Below, in pieces: positions 45,843 to 56,164 of a stretch of 64,000 bases of DNA. The translations under genes and the position numbers were made by a program. The DNA is from Hymenobacter psoromatis (GTDB lineage: Bacteria > Bacteroidota > Bacteroidia > Cytophagales > Hymenobacteraceae): NCBI GenBank assembly GCA_001596155.1, contig CP014771.1:2666001-2730000 (forward strand). The letters run 5' to 3'. The notes beneath the pieces were generated by a model. It did not search any database. It was not told the origin of the DNA and saw only the letters and a program-made list of their open reading frames with translations. Position 1 is the stretch's first letter, and each line of letters opens with the position of its first letter.

Positions 45843-47060
45843 ATGAAAATGCTTCCCCCCCCCCGCCGGCTCCGGGCGATTCTGACGGCCGCCGCGCTGG
45901 CCGCCAGCGTTATGAGCTGTAACCGCGACCAGGTGGTGCCCGGTGCGCCATCCGCCGTTACCCAGACCAACCAGGAGCTGGCCACCGTAGCCAAGGCCCT
46001 GGCCCACACCCTGGGCACCGAGGCCGCCTACCGGCAGTTGCTGAAGGCGGAAGCCCTCAAGCAGTTCGATGGCGACTACGATGTGCTCTACCGGGCCTTC
46101 ACCACCCTCAAGCCGGCCTTCGGGCAGCGCATGGACGAGCTGGTGGCGCAGAGCCCCACCGGCCAGGCCCTGACGGGCATGGCCGACGTGCTGGCCCACG
46201 TACCCAACCTCAACATTTCGGTGCCAGTCAACATCAACAAGTGGGATGCCGCCACTTATGCTCCGCTGGTGCTATTCATCCCGGCCGACTTCGACGAGAA
46301 AACCTACACTAAGCCCCTGCAAGCCTACGATAAAGATGGGCAAGTACACTTGCTCGACGCGAAACAGGCCCCGGACTACCCGGTAGTGGTCATCGGTCCC
46401 AGCGAGCGGGTTAGGGGTACCGCCCTCACGAGCGAGAATTTCGGGCCGGGTAAGGGGGCGGCTAGTGGCCAGAGCACTACCAATAGGGTGCCGGCCGATG
46501 ACCCCAATTATCCCGGCGACCCGTATTACCCCTATCCTCCTACCCCGCCCAGTACCCCACCGCAGTATTACGCGACCTGCCGTACGGATAAGCAGACGGA
46601 GTATTTAACCAGCATGTGGATGGCGGATGTGAGCGAGTATGAGTCCTGGTTTCTGGGTGACCCTGAGATGCGGCTCCAGGCAGTTATTCCGTCGGGGGCA
46701 GCAGGGACCTTGAGTGGTACTATTCGCGATTCCAGGTACACAATGGGCCGAAAAACCATTGAGGCTACCTACAACTGCGACGCAGACTTATATTTCTGGC
46801 AAAAGCAGTTCGTAGGAGAAGCCGTGGGCTTCATTTTTACGGAGGAGGATTACGGAGATATTGCAGATGTCAAGTTAAGCATAAGCTACATGCATAGCGG
46901 GGTAACTGGCTCGGCTGAGGTCACTTTTAAGATTGCTAACCACGACGATATGGTTTCCAATGGCATCGTCTTCTTCGACCAGTGCCCTACGAAAGGGTAT
47001 TACACAAATGGAAGTGGTGGTGGCTATGAGTTTCGGTATACCCTCGCAAATCGTCCATAA
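45843..47060 (+). CDS. Lipoprotein of unknown function with a C10 tract at its start
   Basis: 405 residues with a lipoprotein signal (ILTAAALAASVMSCNRDQ, Cys about 26). N-terminal half helical (LATVAKALAHTLGTEAAYRQ, LKQFDGDYDVLYRAFTTLKP); mid part FIPADFDEKTYTKPLQAYDK; a Pro/Tyr-rich linker (DDPNYPGDPYYPYPPTPP); C-terminal half beta-rich with several Cys (YYATCRTDKQTEYLTSMW, TYNCDADLYFWQKQF). Codons 4-7 are a run of ten C (CTT CCC CCC CCC C), a slippage hot-spot right after the start codon. The 3' third is more AT-rich than the rest. Not recognised; the next gene begins 2 nt after its stop, so they are one operon. Confidence 0.78.
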   Translation: MKMLPPPRRLRAILTAAALAASVMSCNRDQVVPGAPSAVTQTNQELATVAKALAHTLGTEAAYRQLLKAEALKQFDGDYDVLYRAFTTLKPAFGQRMDELVAQSPTGQALTGMADVLAHVPNLNISVPVNINKWDAATYAPLVLFIPADFDEKTYTKPLQAYDKDGQVHLLDAKQAPDYPVVVIGPSERVRGTALTSENFGPGKGAASGQSTTNRVPADDPNYPGDPYYPYPPTPPSTPPQYYATCRTDKQTEYLTSMWMADVSEYESWFLGDPEMRLQAVIPSGAAGTLSGTIRDSRYTMGRKTIEATYNCDADLYFWQKQFVGEAVGFIFTEEDYGDIADVKLSISYMHSGVTGSAEVTFKIANHDDMVSNGIVFFDQCPTKGYYTNGSGGGYEFRYTLANRP

Positions 47061-47062
47061 AC

Positions 47063-47845
47063 ATGGCTGGGGTCTATTCGCTTGCCAGTCGGGTTAGCTA
47101 CCGGACCTGGCTGGTATTCCTGCTGGCTAGTCTGCTACCAAGGTTGCCCAGCTACGGTCAGCACCTAGAAGCTATTGGGGTAGCGGTAAGCTTTAACGTT
47201 ACCCAAACGCTGGCTACGCCGGAGACGATTCTTCTGCCTTCCGACTACGCCATTGCTACCAACGGAGATGGGTCTAAATATGATGATATTGGCTACCGGC
47301 TAGCCGCGTTTGCCCGGTTCAGGGTGAAGCAGTCGCGCTTTTTTGTGCAGCCAGAGGTTGGCTACACAGCTACTGAGGGGCAACGCTACCTTGTTCTGTA
47401 TGGCTTATCCTCCCGGTACGGAGCTTCTTACTTTCCCTTTGCTCACCACATACGGCGCTGGGAAATAGCTGGCCTAGGAGGATTGCACACGGGCCGCCAT
47501 ACCTACGTGTTGCTTGGCCCAGTGTTAGCTTTCAATGAACACGAGGTGCCGTTGGTAGTAGACCCAACTGATTATCCTGCTGGGGCCAAAATCAGCAATA
47601 GTCTCACCGAAAGCGTTATCACAACTCAGGCCCTAGCTCAGTTGGGGGTAGGGGTCACGTTCGGCCGCTTTGACTTCAACCTGCGCATAGAGCAGAGCCT
47701 GACCCCTTATACGCGTCGCTTCACCTTCGACGGTGGCACGTACGGATACCGGCAGCAAATCAGGCAGGGGCTATTCACGGCGGGTATCCTACTGTACAAG
47801 GCCAAGCCGCAACCGGCCGCTGGCCGGGAGCAACTACCTTACTAG
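47063..47845 (+). CDS. Predicted outer membrane beta-barrel protein
   Basis: 260 residues. Signal peptide WLVFLLASLLPRLPSYGQ, then alternating beta strands: IGVAVSFNVTQTLATPE, LAAFARFRVKQSRFFVQPEV, HTYVLLGPVLAFNEHEV, LAQLGVGVTFGRFDFNLRIE, RQGLFTAGILLYK. The layout fits the PF13568-type small porin-like barrels of Bacteroidota. It starts 2 nt after the preceding lipoprotein's stop, suggesting they act together in the outer membrane. No specific substrate is suggested. Confidence 0.72.
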   Translation: MAGVYSLASRVSYRTWLVFLLASLLPRLPSYGQHLEAIGVAVSFNVTQTLATPETILLPSDYAIATNGDGSKYDDIGYRLAAFARFRVKQSRFFVQPEVGYTATEGQRYLVLYGLSSRYGASYFPFAHHIRRWEIAGLGGLHTGRHTYVLLGPVLAFNEHEVPLVVDPTDYPAGAKISNSLTESVITTQALAQLGVGVTFGRFDFNLRIEQSLTPYTRRFTFDGGTYGYRQQIRQGLFTAGILLYKAKPQPAAGREQLPY

Positions 47846-48080
47846 CGGTGCAGCTTGTTCCGGCAAGTTGAGTTTCAAAAACCGGGTCGGCTAGCTGCCT
47901 GTCGTCATTTGCGTCAGTTCTTGATAGTCGGCCCGGCATGGGACTGCCACGTCAGCAAAGCATTCTATTTTCCGGGTTCATCATCGTCCTACGGTTGCTA
48001 GGAATTACCAACTCATGCTCCGAACCGAACGAAGGTTTGACCAATCATACCCTTGTTTTCAATTTAGTAAACCATTGTTT

Positions 48081-48647
48081 ATGAAGACTTACCTCAATTT
48101 TGGGCTTATTTTCTGCATCCTATTCGGCGGCCTGACGGGCTGCCATAAAAAAGAGGCAACTCCCACCGAGCCATTGGTTTTTTCCTTTCAACTACTCAAC
48201 GAGCAAGGTCAGGAAACCAGCGTTTTCGCGCCGAATCAGAATATTATTTTTCACTTTGAGGCGCGGAATAATACGGACCAGACAATGTTCCTGCTCACTG
48301 ACCTTCGGAACCTAGATTACCAGGGTCTGCCGAGCATCTATAGTTTCACCAAAGGCGTTCCTCAATTGGTGGGCCGGCCTTATAATGGCCTGTGCGTGAA
48401 TTATGTGGGAGGGCCTCATCCAGTACCCGCGCACGACGCCTTGCAATTCACCATCAAGTGGTTAGAGCCAACCAAGCCCACTAACCCTTTTGAGAACGAG
48501 CCATTTTGTACACACACGGCCACTACTGCGCTACCGAAAGGCCATTATTATGCTTCCTTCTCCACGTCGTTCGTCTGGTATCAGGACGGGGTGACCACTA
48601 CCGAAACCGCCCCGCCAACTATGGTGCGGGAGTTTGACGTGCAGTAA
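48081..48647 (+). CDS. Lipoprotein of unknown function
   Basis: 188 residues from MKTYLNFGLIFCILFGGLTG; the open frame extends 66 nt upstream without signal character. Lipobox GGLTGCHKK (Cys21). The mature part has a BsuPI/intracellular-protease-inhibitor-like look: LVFSFQLLNEQGQETSVFAP, IIFHFEARNNTDQTMFLLTD, HDALQFTIKWLEP. The gene is clearly less GC-rich than most neighbours. It lies 33 nt before the secreted protease gene; an inhibitor role for that protease is possible but speculative. Confidence 0.72.
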   Translation: MKTYLNFGLIFCILFGGLTGCHKKEATPTEPLVFSFQLLNEQGQETSVFAPNQNIIFHFEARNNTDQTMFLLTDLRNLDYQGLPSIYSFTKGVPQLVGRPYNGLCVNYVGGPHPVPAHDALQFTIKWLEPTKPTNPFENEPFCTHTATTALPKGHYYASFSTSFVWYQDGVTTTETAPPTMVREFDVQ

Positions 48648-48680
48648 GCTTATTTCTTTTATTTCTTTTCCTCTTTTCCA

Positions 48681-50789
48681 ATGAAAAACAGCTACTTAGT
48701 AAGTATCTTACTGGCGCTACTCGGGCGGGTCGCCATAGCGCAGGTGCCCACGCGAAGCATTGCGAATCAGGAACGGCTAGCGGCGCGCTTGGCCGTCTCC
48801 GCCCAAGACACCCCGCCTGTTCTGCGGCTCAAAGCCCCTGACGTCACGGCTCTTCTCAAAGAAGACCAACGCAAGACCCGTCGGGGAGCCCTACCCCATT
48901 TTGGCAAACCAACGCCGCTGGCGCTCAACCTACTGGCAGCGGGCCGCTGGGAACCGGCCGCGGGCGGGCGGCGGTGGCAACTGGCGCTGACCTCGCCGGG
49001 GGCCACGTCGCTCAATTTCTTCTTTGATAAATTTTACTTACCGCCGGGAGCCGAGCTATACCTCTACAATGCTGACCATAGCATGGCGATTGGTCCTATT
49101 GACTCTACTCAAAATACGGTGGCCAGCGTGTTCGCTACTGACCTGCTCAAGGGTGAAACGGTAACGTTTGAGTTATTTGAGCCGGCTACATTCCAGGGGA
49201 AAAGCGTGTTGCACGCCGACCAGGTAGTGCATGGCTACCAAGACTTACCCGGCCAGCCCTATGCTGGTTATGGGCAATCAGCCCCCTGCAACGTGGATAT
49301 CAACTGTTCGGCCGGCCGTGATTGGCAAACAGAGTCCAATGCTGTTGCTTTAATACTCCTGCCTAATGGTCAGTATTCTACCGGCACGTTACTGAATGAT
49401 AACTGCAAGAGCTTGACTTCTAATTTTTTAACCGCTTATCACAGCGTAAATGGCATGGACGCGAACAGAATGGTATTTCGCTTTCAGTATAAGAGTCCTA
49501 CCTGCGCCGGAGCCGAACCAACTAATTATATTTCATTCTCAGGCGCGCAGATAGTTGCTTCTTACCAGCCTACTGATTTTGCGCTACTCAGGCTTAATCA
49601 GCGTCCGCCAACTGGCAGCCCCATTGCTTACGTGGGCTGGAACCGCGCAGTCACTCCGGCTACCAGTGCGGCTAGCTTGCACCACGCAGCGGGTGACGTA
49701 ATGAAGATTTCGCTTGCGCCAAGCGGTGTGCAACCCTTTTTATCTAATTATTGGCACGCCGACTTTGCGGTCGGTACTACGCAGCCCGGTTCATCGGGCG
49801 CAGCGCTGTTTGACCAAAATCATCTAGTGGTCGGACAATTGTACGGTGATGCAACTAATGATACCCGCGATTACTGCGTGAAGCACGATGGCGACTACGG
49901 TCGCTTTGACCTCTCCTGGACCGGGGGCGGCACCCCACAAACGCGGCTCTCGGACTGGCTGACGACGGACCCGAGCGTGACGCAGGTGCCGACCGTAATC
50001 AATCCATCTTTAATCGGCCCCGACCAGGTATGCTCCCAAACGGCTTTGTTCCAATCTAATACGACGCTGGTGTGGGCGGCTACCCCGGCTGGCTTATTCA
50101 CCAACAGCTCCAGTTACGGCAGCCAGCTGTTTACAGCGGGGGCGGCGGGGGCAGCGGGACAGGGCACCGTCACGGGCACCCTGCCCGGAGCCTGCGTGCC
50201 GAGCGTGACCAAAACCGTGCGGGTGGGCACCGAGCCCAGCGGCTACTTCTACGGCGGCGGCGTCAGCAGCGGCCAGACCCTGCAAACCGTGCAGTTCGTG
50301 ACGGGCGGGCAGATTAGCCTGTTTTTGAACGAGGCCGCCAATTTCACCTTTTCCAGCTCACCGGCCATCCCCCTCAACAGCTACTCTGGCCGCTCCACGT
50401 CTTTTTACCTGCCGCCGGGGCAGGGCGTGCAAATCAACGTATCGGCCCCCGGCTCGCCCTGCGCGCTGGCCACCAGTTTTGTGTTTGCCCCCCGCAGCGT
50501 GTATTACTACCGCTCCGCGCCCAACCCGGTGAGCGACGAGCTATTAGTGACGGCTACTGACCCCGACCAGCCGGCCGGTGCTTCCGCCCGCCTGCTGACC
50601 GCCACCACCACTGATAGCCTCGCGTTCGAAACGACGCTCTACGACAGCTACGGCCGGCCGGTTAAAACGCAGCGCAGCGCACGGGGCCAAGCCGTGCTCA
50701 ACGTGCGCGACCTGCCCAACGGCCTCTACCACCTGCGCACGGGCCACGGGAAAGATGTAGCGACTGAGCACATCCAGGTGGCACATTAA
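48681..50789 (+). CDS. T9SS-secreted trypsin-like (S1) protease, lysyl-endopeptidase type
   Basis: 702 residues. Signal peptide SYLVSILLALLGRVAIAQ; long propeptide region (to about 200); mature protease opening SAPCNVDINCSAGRDWQTES, as in Achromobacter-type lysyl/arginyl endopeptidases. Triad candidates: His254 in LTAYHSVNG, Asp299 in PTDFALLRL and Ser372 in TQPGSSGAALF. A PKD/Ig-like part (FVFAPRSVYYYRS region) is followed by a type A sorting domain (SAPNPVSDELLVTATDPD, RDLPNGLYHLRTG), so export is through T9SS. The replacement of the usual TAAHC by TAYHS removes the Cys next to His; activity is likely but untested. Confidence 0.88.
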   Translation: MKNSYLVSILLALLGRVAIAQVPTRSIANQERLAARLAVSAQDTPPVLRLKAPDVTALLKEDQRKTRRGALPHFGKPTPLALNLLAAGRWEPAAGGRRWQLALTSPGATSLNFFFDKFYLPPGAELYLYNADHSMAIGPIDSTQNTVASVFATDLLKGETVTFELFEPATFQGKSVLHADQVVHGYQDLPGQPYAGYGQSAPCNVDINCSAGRDWQTESNAVALILLPNGQYSTGTLLNDNCKSLTSNFLTAYHSVNGMDANRMVFRFQYKSPTCAGAEPTNYISFSGAQIVASYQPTDFALLRLNQRPPTGSPIAYVGWNRAVTPATSAASLHHAAGDVMKISLAPSGVQPFLSNYWHADFAVGTTQPGSSGAALFDQNHLVVGQLYGDATNDTRDYCVKHDGDYGRFDLSWTGGGTPQTRLSDWLTTDPSVTQVPTVINPSLIGPDQVCSQTALFQSNTTLVWAATPAGLFTNSSSYGSQLFTAGAAGAAGQGTVTGTLPGACVPSVTKTVRVGTEPSGYFYGGGVSSGQTLQTVQFVTGGQISLFLNEAANFTFSSSPAIPLNSYSGRSTSFYLPPGQGVQINVSAPGSPCALATSFVFAPRSVYYYRSAPNPVSDELLVTATDPDQPAGASARLLTATTTDSLAFETTLYDSYGRPVKTQRSARGQAVLNVRDLPNGLYHLRTGHGKDVATEHIQVAH

Positions 50790-50816
50790 CCGGCTGCAAT
50801 CTTGCCATTAATTTTG

Positions 50817-50849
50817 AAAAGGCTCCGCCGTCACGGCGGAGCCTTTTTT
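50817..50849 (+). terminator. Rho-independent terminator
   Basis: Perfect stem AAAAGGCTCCGCCGT/ACGGCGGAGCCTTTT with T-run. Confidence 0.94.
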
Positions 50850-50984
50850 CGTTACTACTCGCCAATTAAAAGTCCCCTACCCCACCAACCGCTGCAACGC
50901 TGGGCGGGCGGCTATGTCTTTTTCAGGAAAAAGCTGCATCTTGCCGGCTGATTTTCTGCCCACTGCCTTTAATTTCTTCCTGGA

Positions 50985-52637
<1,653 letters not shown>

Positions 52638-52639
52638 CA

Positions 52640-52780
52640 AAATCGTTTGTCATTGCGAGCAAAGCGAAGTGGAGCGCGGCAATCTTTCCTGCACGTTGGG
52701 GTTGCTAAGCAAATGCCGAGGACGACAAGGAAAGATTGCCGCGCTCCACTTCGTTGCGCTCGCAATGACAAACGATTTTT
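52640..52780. repeat. GTCATTGCGAGC-family inverted repeat
   Basis: About 50-bp arms, nearly perfect: AAAATCGTTTGTCATTGCGA then GCAAAGCGAAGTGGAGCGCG and GCAATCTTTCC, repeated inversely around a 40-nt loop. It begins 3 nt after the tldD paralogue 1 stop. Confidence 0.92.
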
Positions 52781-52833
52781 AGACCGAATACTTTAAAATC
52801 CCACCATTCTCTATCACTTAAACCCCTACCCCC

Positions 52834-54486
52834 TTGAACAGACGCGACTTCACTACCCTCACCGGCCTGGCCGCCGGGGCCTTGTGGCTCCCGAGCTTCC
52901 CGAGCCTGGCCGGCAACCTCGTGGACCCGGCTCAGCTGCTGGAGCCCGGCCTCGATGTGGCCCAGAAAAAGCGCCTTGCCGACGTGGCGCTGAACGCGGC
53001 CAAGGCCGCCGGGGCCAGCTACGCCGACGTGCGCATTCAGCGCACGCTCAACCAAGGCATCTTCACCCGCGAAAAGCAGGTGCAGAATATCGCCAGCGGC
53101 GAGAGCTTTGGGGTGGGCATCCGGGTGATTGCCAACGGCACCTGGGGCTTTGCGGCGACCAATAATGTGACCGACGCGAGCATCGCCAAAACGGCCCAGC
53201 AGGCCGTGGCCATCGCCAAAGCCAACTCGAAGGTGCAAAAAGAGCCGGTGCAGCTGGCCCCGCAAAAGGGCTACGGCGAGGTGAGCTGGAAAGCGCCGAT
53301 TCAGCAAAATTCGTTTGAGGTGCCGGTGAAAGAAAAGGTCGATTTGCTGCTGGCCGCCAATGGCATGGCGCTCGACAACGGCGCGTCGTTCGTGAACTCA
53401 GCGCTGTTTCAAGTCAATGAGCAGAAGTATTTTGCCAGCACCGACGGCTCATACATCGACCAGGATATTCACCGCATCTGGCCCACGTTTGGCGTGACGG
53501 TGGTGGACCGGGCCAGCGGCAAATTCCGCTCGCGCCAGGCGCTGAGCGTGCCGATGGGCATGGGCTACGAGTACCTCACGCCCAAGGCCGCCGACAAAAT
53601 TGCCGGCCCCACCGGCACCGACGTCATCGGCTATAAAAACAGCTACGACATTCTGGAAGATGCGGCCCTGGCCGCCAAGCAAACCAAGCTCAAGATTACC
53701 GCCAAGTCGGTGACGCCCGGCAAATATGACCTCGTGCTCGACCCGCACCACCTGGGCCTCACCATCCACGAATCGGTGGGCCACCCGCTGGAACTAGACC
53801 GCGTGCTGGGCTACGAGGCCAACTTCGCGGGCACCTCGTTTGCTACCCTCGACTGGCGCAAGAAGGGTATTCCGTACGGCTCGAAGCAGGTAAATATTGT
53901 GGCTGATAAGCTGCAACCCAACTCGCTGGGCGCGGTGGGCTGGGACGATGAGGGCGTGAAAACCAAGGAGTGGACGCTCATCGACCAGGGCAAATTGATT
54001 GATTACGAGAAGATTCGCGACCAGGCCTACATCGTGGGCCAGAATGCGTCGGACGGCTGCTGCTACTCGCAGTCGTGGCGCGACGTGCAGTTCCAGCGGA
54101 TGCCCAACGTGAGCCTGCGCCCCAGCACCGCCAAAATGACGCCCGACGAGTTGGTGAAAGGGGTAGAGAAAGGAATCTACATCGCCGGCAACGGCTCGTT
54201 TTCAATTGACCAGCAGCGCTATAATTCACAGTTTGGCGGCCAGGTATTCTACGCCATCGAGAAGGGCAAAATCACCGAAATGCTCGAAGACGTGGCTTAC
54301 CAAACCAATACGCTCGAATTCTGGGGCGCCTGTGCCGGCTCGTGCGATGCCTCGGACTACCGCTTTGCGGGCTTCTTCAACGATGGCAAGGGCCAGCCTT
54401 CGCAAAGCTCGGCCGTGAGCCACGGCTCGGCCACTTCGCGATTTAATGGGGTCAATATTATTAACACGGCCCGCAAGATTGGATAA
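52834..54486 (+). CDS. tldD: TldD-type metalloprotease, paralogue 2
   Basis: 550 residues, TTG start, Tat-like N-terminus NRRDFTTLTGLAAGALWLPS. Zinc site LTIHESVGHPLELDRVLGYE at residues 310 onward, same spacing as paralogue 1, and conserved IYIAGNGSFSIDQQRYN and SHGSATSRFNGVNIINTARK at the C-terminus. It is followed 95 nt later by a TldE/PmbA gene, so this is the first of two complete tldD-tldE pairs. TldD with TldE forms a peptidase that in E. coli matures microcin B17 and degrades CcdA; here the predicted export argues for an envelope substrate. Confidence 0.92.
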   Translation: MNRRDFTTLTGLAAGALWLPSFPSLAGNLVDPAQLLEPGLDVAQKKRLADVALNAAKAAGASYADVRIQRTLNQGIFTREKQVQNIASGESFGVGIRVIANGTWGFAATNNVTDASIAKTAQQAVAIAKANSKVQKEPVQLAPQKGYGEVSWKAPIQQNSFEVPVKEKVDLLLAANGMALDNGASFVNSALFQVNEQKYFASTDGSYIDQDIHRIWPTFGVTVVDRASGKFRSRQALSVPMGMGYEYLTPKAADKIAGPTGTDVIGYKNSYDILEDAALAAKQTKLKITAKSVTPGKYDLVLDPHHLGLTIHESVGHPLELDRVLGYEANFAGTSFATLDWRKKGIPYGSKQVNIVADKLQPNSLGAVGWDDEGVKTKEWTLIDQGKLIDYEKIRDQAYIVGQNASDGCCYSQSWRDVQFQRMPNVSLRPSTAKMTPDELVKGVEKGIYIAGNGSFSIDQQRYNSQFGGQVFYAIEKGKITEMLEDVAYQTNTLEFWGACAGSCDASDYRFAGFFNDGKGQPSQSSAVSHGSATSRFNGVNIINTARKIG

Positions 54487-54491
54487 TGTTC

Positions 54492-54539
54492 ACCCCACCC
54501 CCTACCCCTTCCCTTCGGAAGAGGGGTAGGGGGTGGGGT
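54492..54539. repeat. CACCCCACCCCC-family hairpin, short copy
   Basis: CACCCCACCCCCTACCCCT and its inverse flank a short TTCCCTTCGG centre, 5 nt after the tldD stop. A longer relative sits at the same place after tldD paralogue 3. Confidence 0.88.
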
Positions 54540-54581
54540 CAGCGCCAGAACGACATTCTAAAAATCAGTACCTCAACGATA

Positions 54582-55916
54582 ATGGCAATTCTCTCCCAAA
54601 CCGAAGCCCAGGACATTCTCAAGAAAGTTCTCAGCTTCAGCACCGCCGACGAGTGCGAGGCCAACCTGCAAGGCAGCCTCGAAGGCAACGTGCGCTCGGC
54701 GCGCAACTCCATTAGCACGGCCGGGGCTGTGGACAATGTGTCGCTGGCCGTGACGTCGTATTTCGGCAAGCGCTCGGGCACAGCCACTTGCAACCAGTTT
54801 GACGAGGCTACGCTGCGCCGCTGCGTGCAGCGCGCCGAGGAAATTGCCCGGCTGGCCCCCGAAAGCCCCGAGCACATGCCGTTGCTCGGGCCGCAAACCT
54901 ACCTGTCGTCGCCGCTGTCGTACGCAGCAAATACGGCGGCCATCACGCCCGACTACCGCGCCCGCCAGATGGCGGCCAGTATGCAGTATTGCGACACCAA
55001 AAAGCTGTCGTCGGCGGGCTTTTTGAACGACTCGGCGGGCTTCGTGGCCAAGCGCAACTCGAAGGGCCTGGAGGCTTACCAGCGCGTGTCGAACCTCGAT
55101 TTCAGCATCACGGTGCGCACGCCCGACGGCACGGGCTCGGGCTACGCGGCCACCGACTTTACCGACGTGTCGAAGTTCGACGCGGCGCGCCTCACGGCGG
55201 TGGCGGCCGGCAAGGCCTCGTCGTCGGTGGGTGCCAAGGCCATTGAGCCAGGCAAGTACACGGTTATTCTGGAGCCGAACGCGCTGGTTTCGGGTTCCGA
55301 TGCCTCGCTACTGGGCGCGCTCATGCGCTCGTTTGACGCCCGCTCGGCCGACGAGGGACGCAGTTTTTTGAGCAAGAAAGGCGGCGGCAATCGCAAGGGC
55401 GAAAAGATGTTCGATGAGCGGGTTACGATTTATTCGGACCCTACCAATGCCGAAGTGCCTGACCTAACTTTTTCGGGCGATGGCCGGCCGCAGCAGCGCA
55501 CTACCTGGATTGAGAAGGGGGTAGTAAAAAACCTCTACACCTCGCGCTTCTGGGCCCAGAAAACGGGTATTCCCGACCTGCCCAACCCCGGCGGGTTCAT
55601 CATGGAGGGCGGCACGCAAAGCACTGCCGACCTTATCAAGGGCACCAAAAAAGGCATTCTGGTGACGCGCCTGTGGTACATCCGCCCCGTGGACCCGCAA
55701 ACACTGCTCTACACCGGCCTCACCCGCGACGGAACGTTCTACATTGAGAACGGCGCTATCAAGTTCCCGGTCAAGAACTTCCGCTTCAATGAGAGCCCGA
55801 TTATCATGCTCAACAACGTGGAGGCCATCGGCCGCCCGGTGCGCCTGGCCGGCAACCTGGTGCCGCCACTGAAAATCCGCGACTTCACGTTTTCCAGCTT
55901 GTCGGACGCGGTGTAA
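54582..55916 (+). CDS. pmbA: TldE/PmbA-family protein, paralogue 1
   Basis: 444 residues from MAILSQTEAQDILKKVLSFS; the frame extends 96 nt upstream through the repeat but that stretch is not coding-like. The U62/PmbA fold shows ARNSISTAGAVDNVSLAVTS, QRAEEIARLAPESPEHMPLL, RNSKGLEAYQRVSNLDFSIT and the C-terminal LRFNESPIIMLNNVEAIGRP. As expected for the TldE partner, there is no HExxxH zinc motif. There is no signal sequence, while its TldD partner has a Tat-like one; export by hitch-hiking with TldD through Tat is a possibility. Confidence 0.9.
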   Translation: MAILSQTEAQDILKKVLSFSTADECEANLQGSLEGNVRSARNSISTAGAVDNVSLAVTSYFGKRSGTATCNQFDEATLRRCVQRAEEIARLAPESPEHMPLLGPQTYLSSPLSYAANTAAITPDYRARQMAASMQYCDTKKLSSAGFLNDSAGFVAKRNSKGLEAYQRVSNLDFSITVRTPDGTGSGYAATDFTDVSKFDAARLTAVAAGKASSSVGAKAIEPGKYTVILEPNALVSGSDASLLGALMRSFDARSADEGRSFLSKKGGGNRKGEKMFDERVTIYSDPTNAEVPDLTFSGDGRPQQRTTWIEKGVVKNLYTSRFWAQKTGIPDLPNPGGFIMEGGTQSTADLIKGTKKGILVTRLWYIRPVDPQTLLYTGLTRDGTFYIENGAIKFPVKNFRFNESPIIMLNNVEAIGRPVRLAGNLVPPLKIRDFTFSSLSDAV

Positions 55917-56005
55917 CGTTTGGGGGGGTAGGGCGGTAACCGGCAGTGCTAGGCCCGCCCTACCCCCTTGCTACGGAGCGAAGCTATTTAGGCAGTCGTC
56001 AGCCC

Positions 56006-56096
56006 GTCATTCCGAGCTTGCCGAGGAATCTCGCCAGCGGTCGTTCGGGCCTCGTTCGACGATGCGAGCGAGATTCCTCGGCAAGCTCGGAATGAC
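56006..56096. repeat. GTCATTCCGAGC-family inverted repeat
   Basis: Perfect 29-bp arms, GTCATTCCGAGCTTGCCGAG then GAATCTCGC, around a 33-nt loop. Between tldE paralogue 1 and tldD paralogue 3. Confidence 0.93.
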
Positions 56097-56164
56097 ATAC
56101 TGATAGCCCTTTCTACTTTTTAAATACCCCCTTTCCCTAACCAGCCACCTTACTTTTTTCTGCT

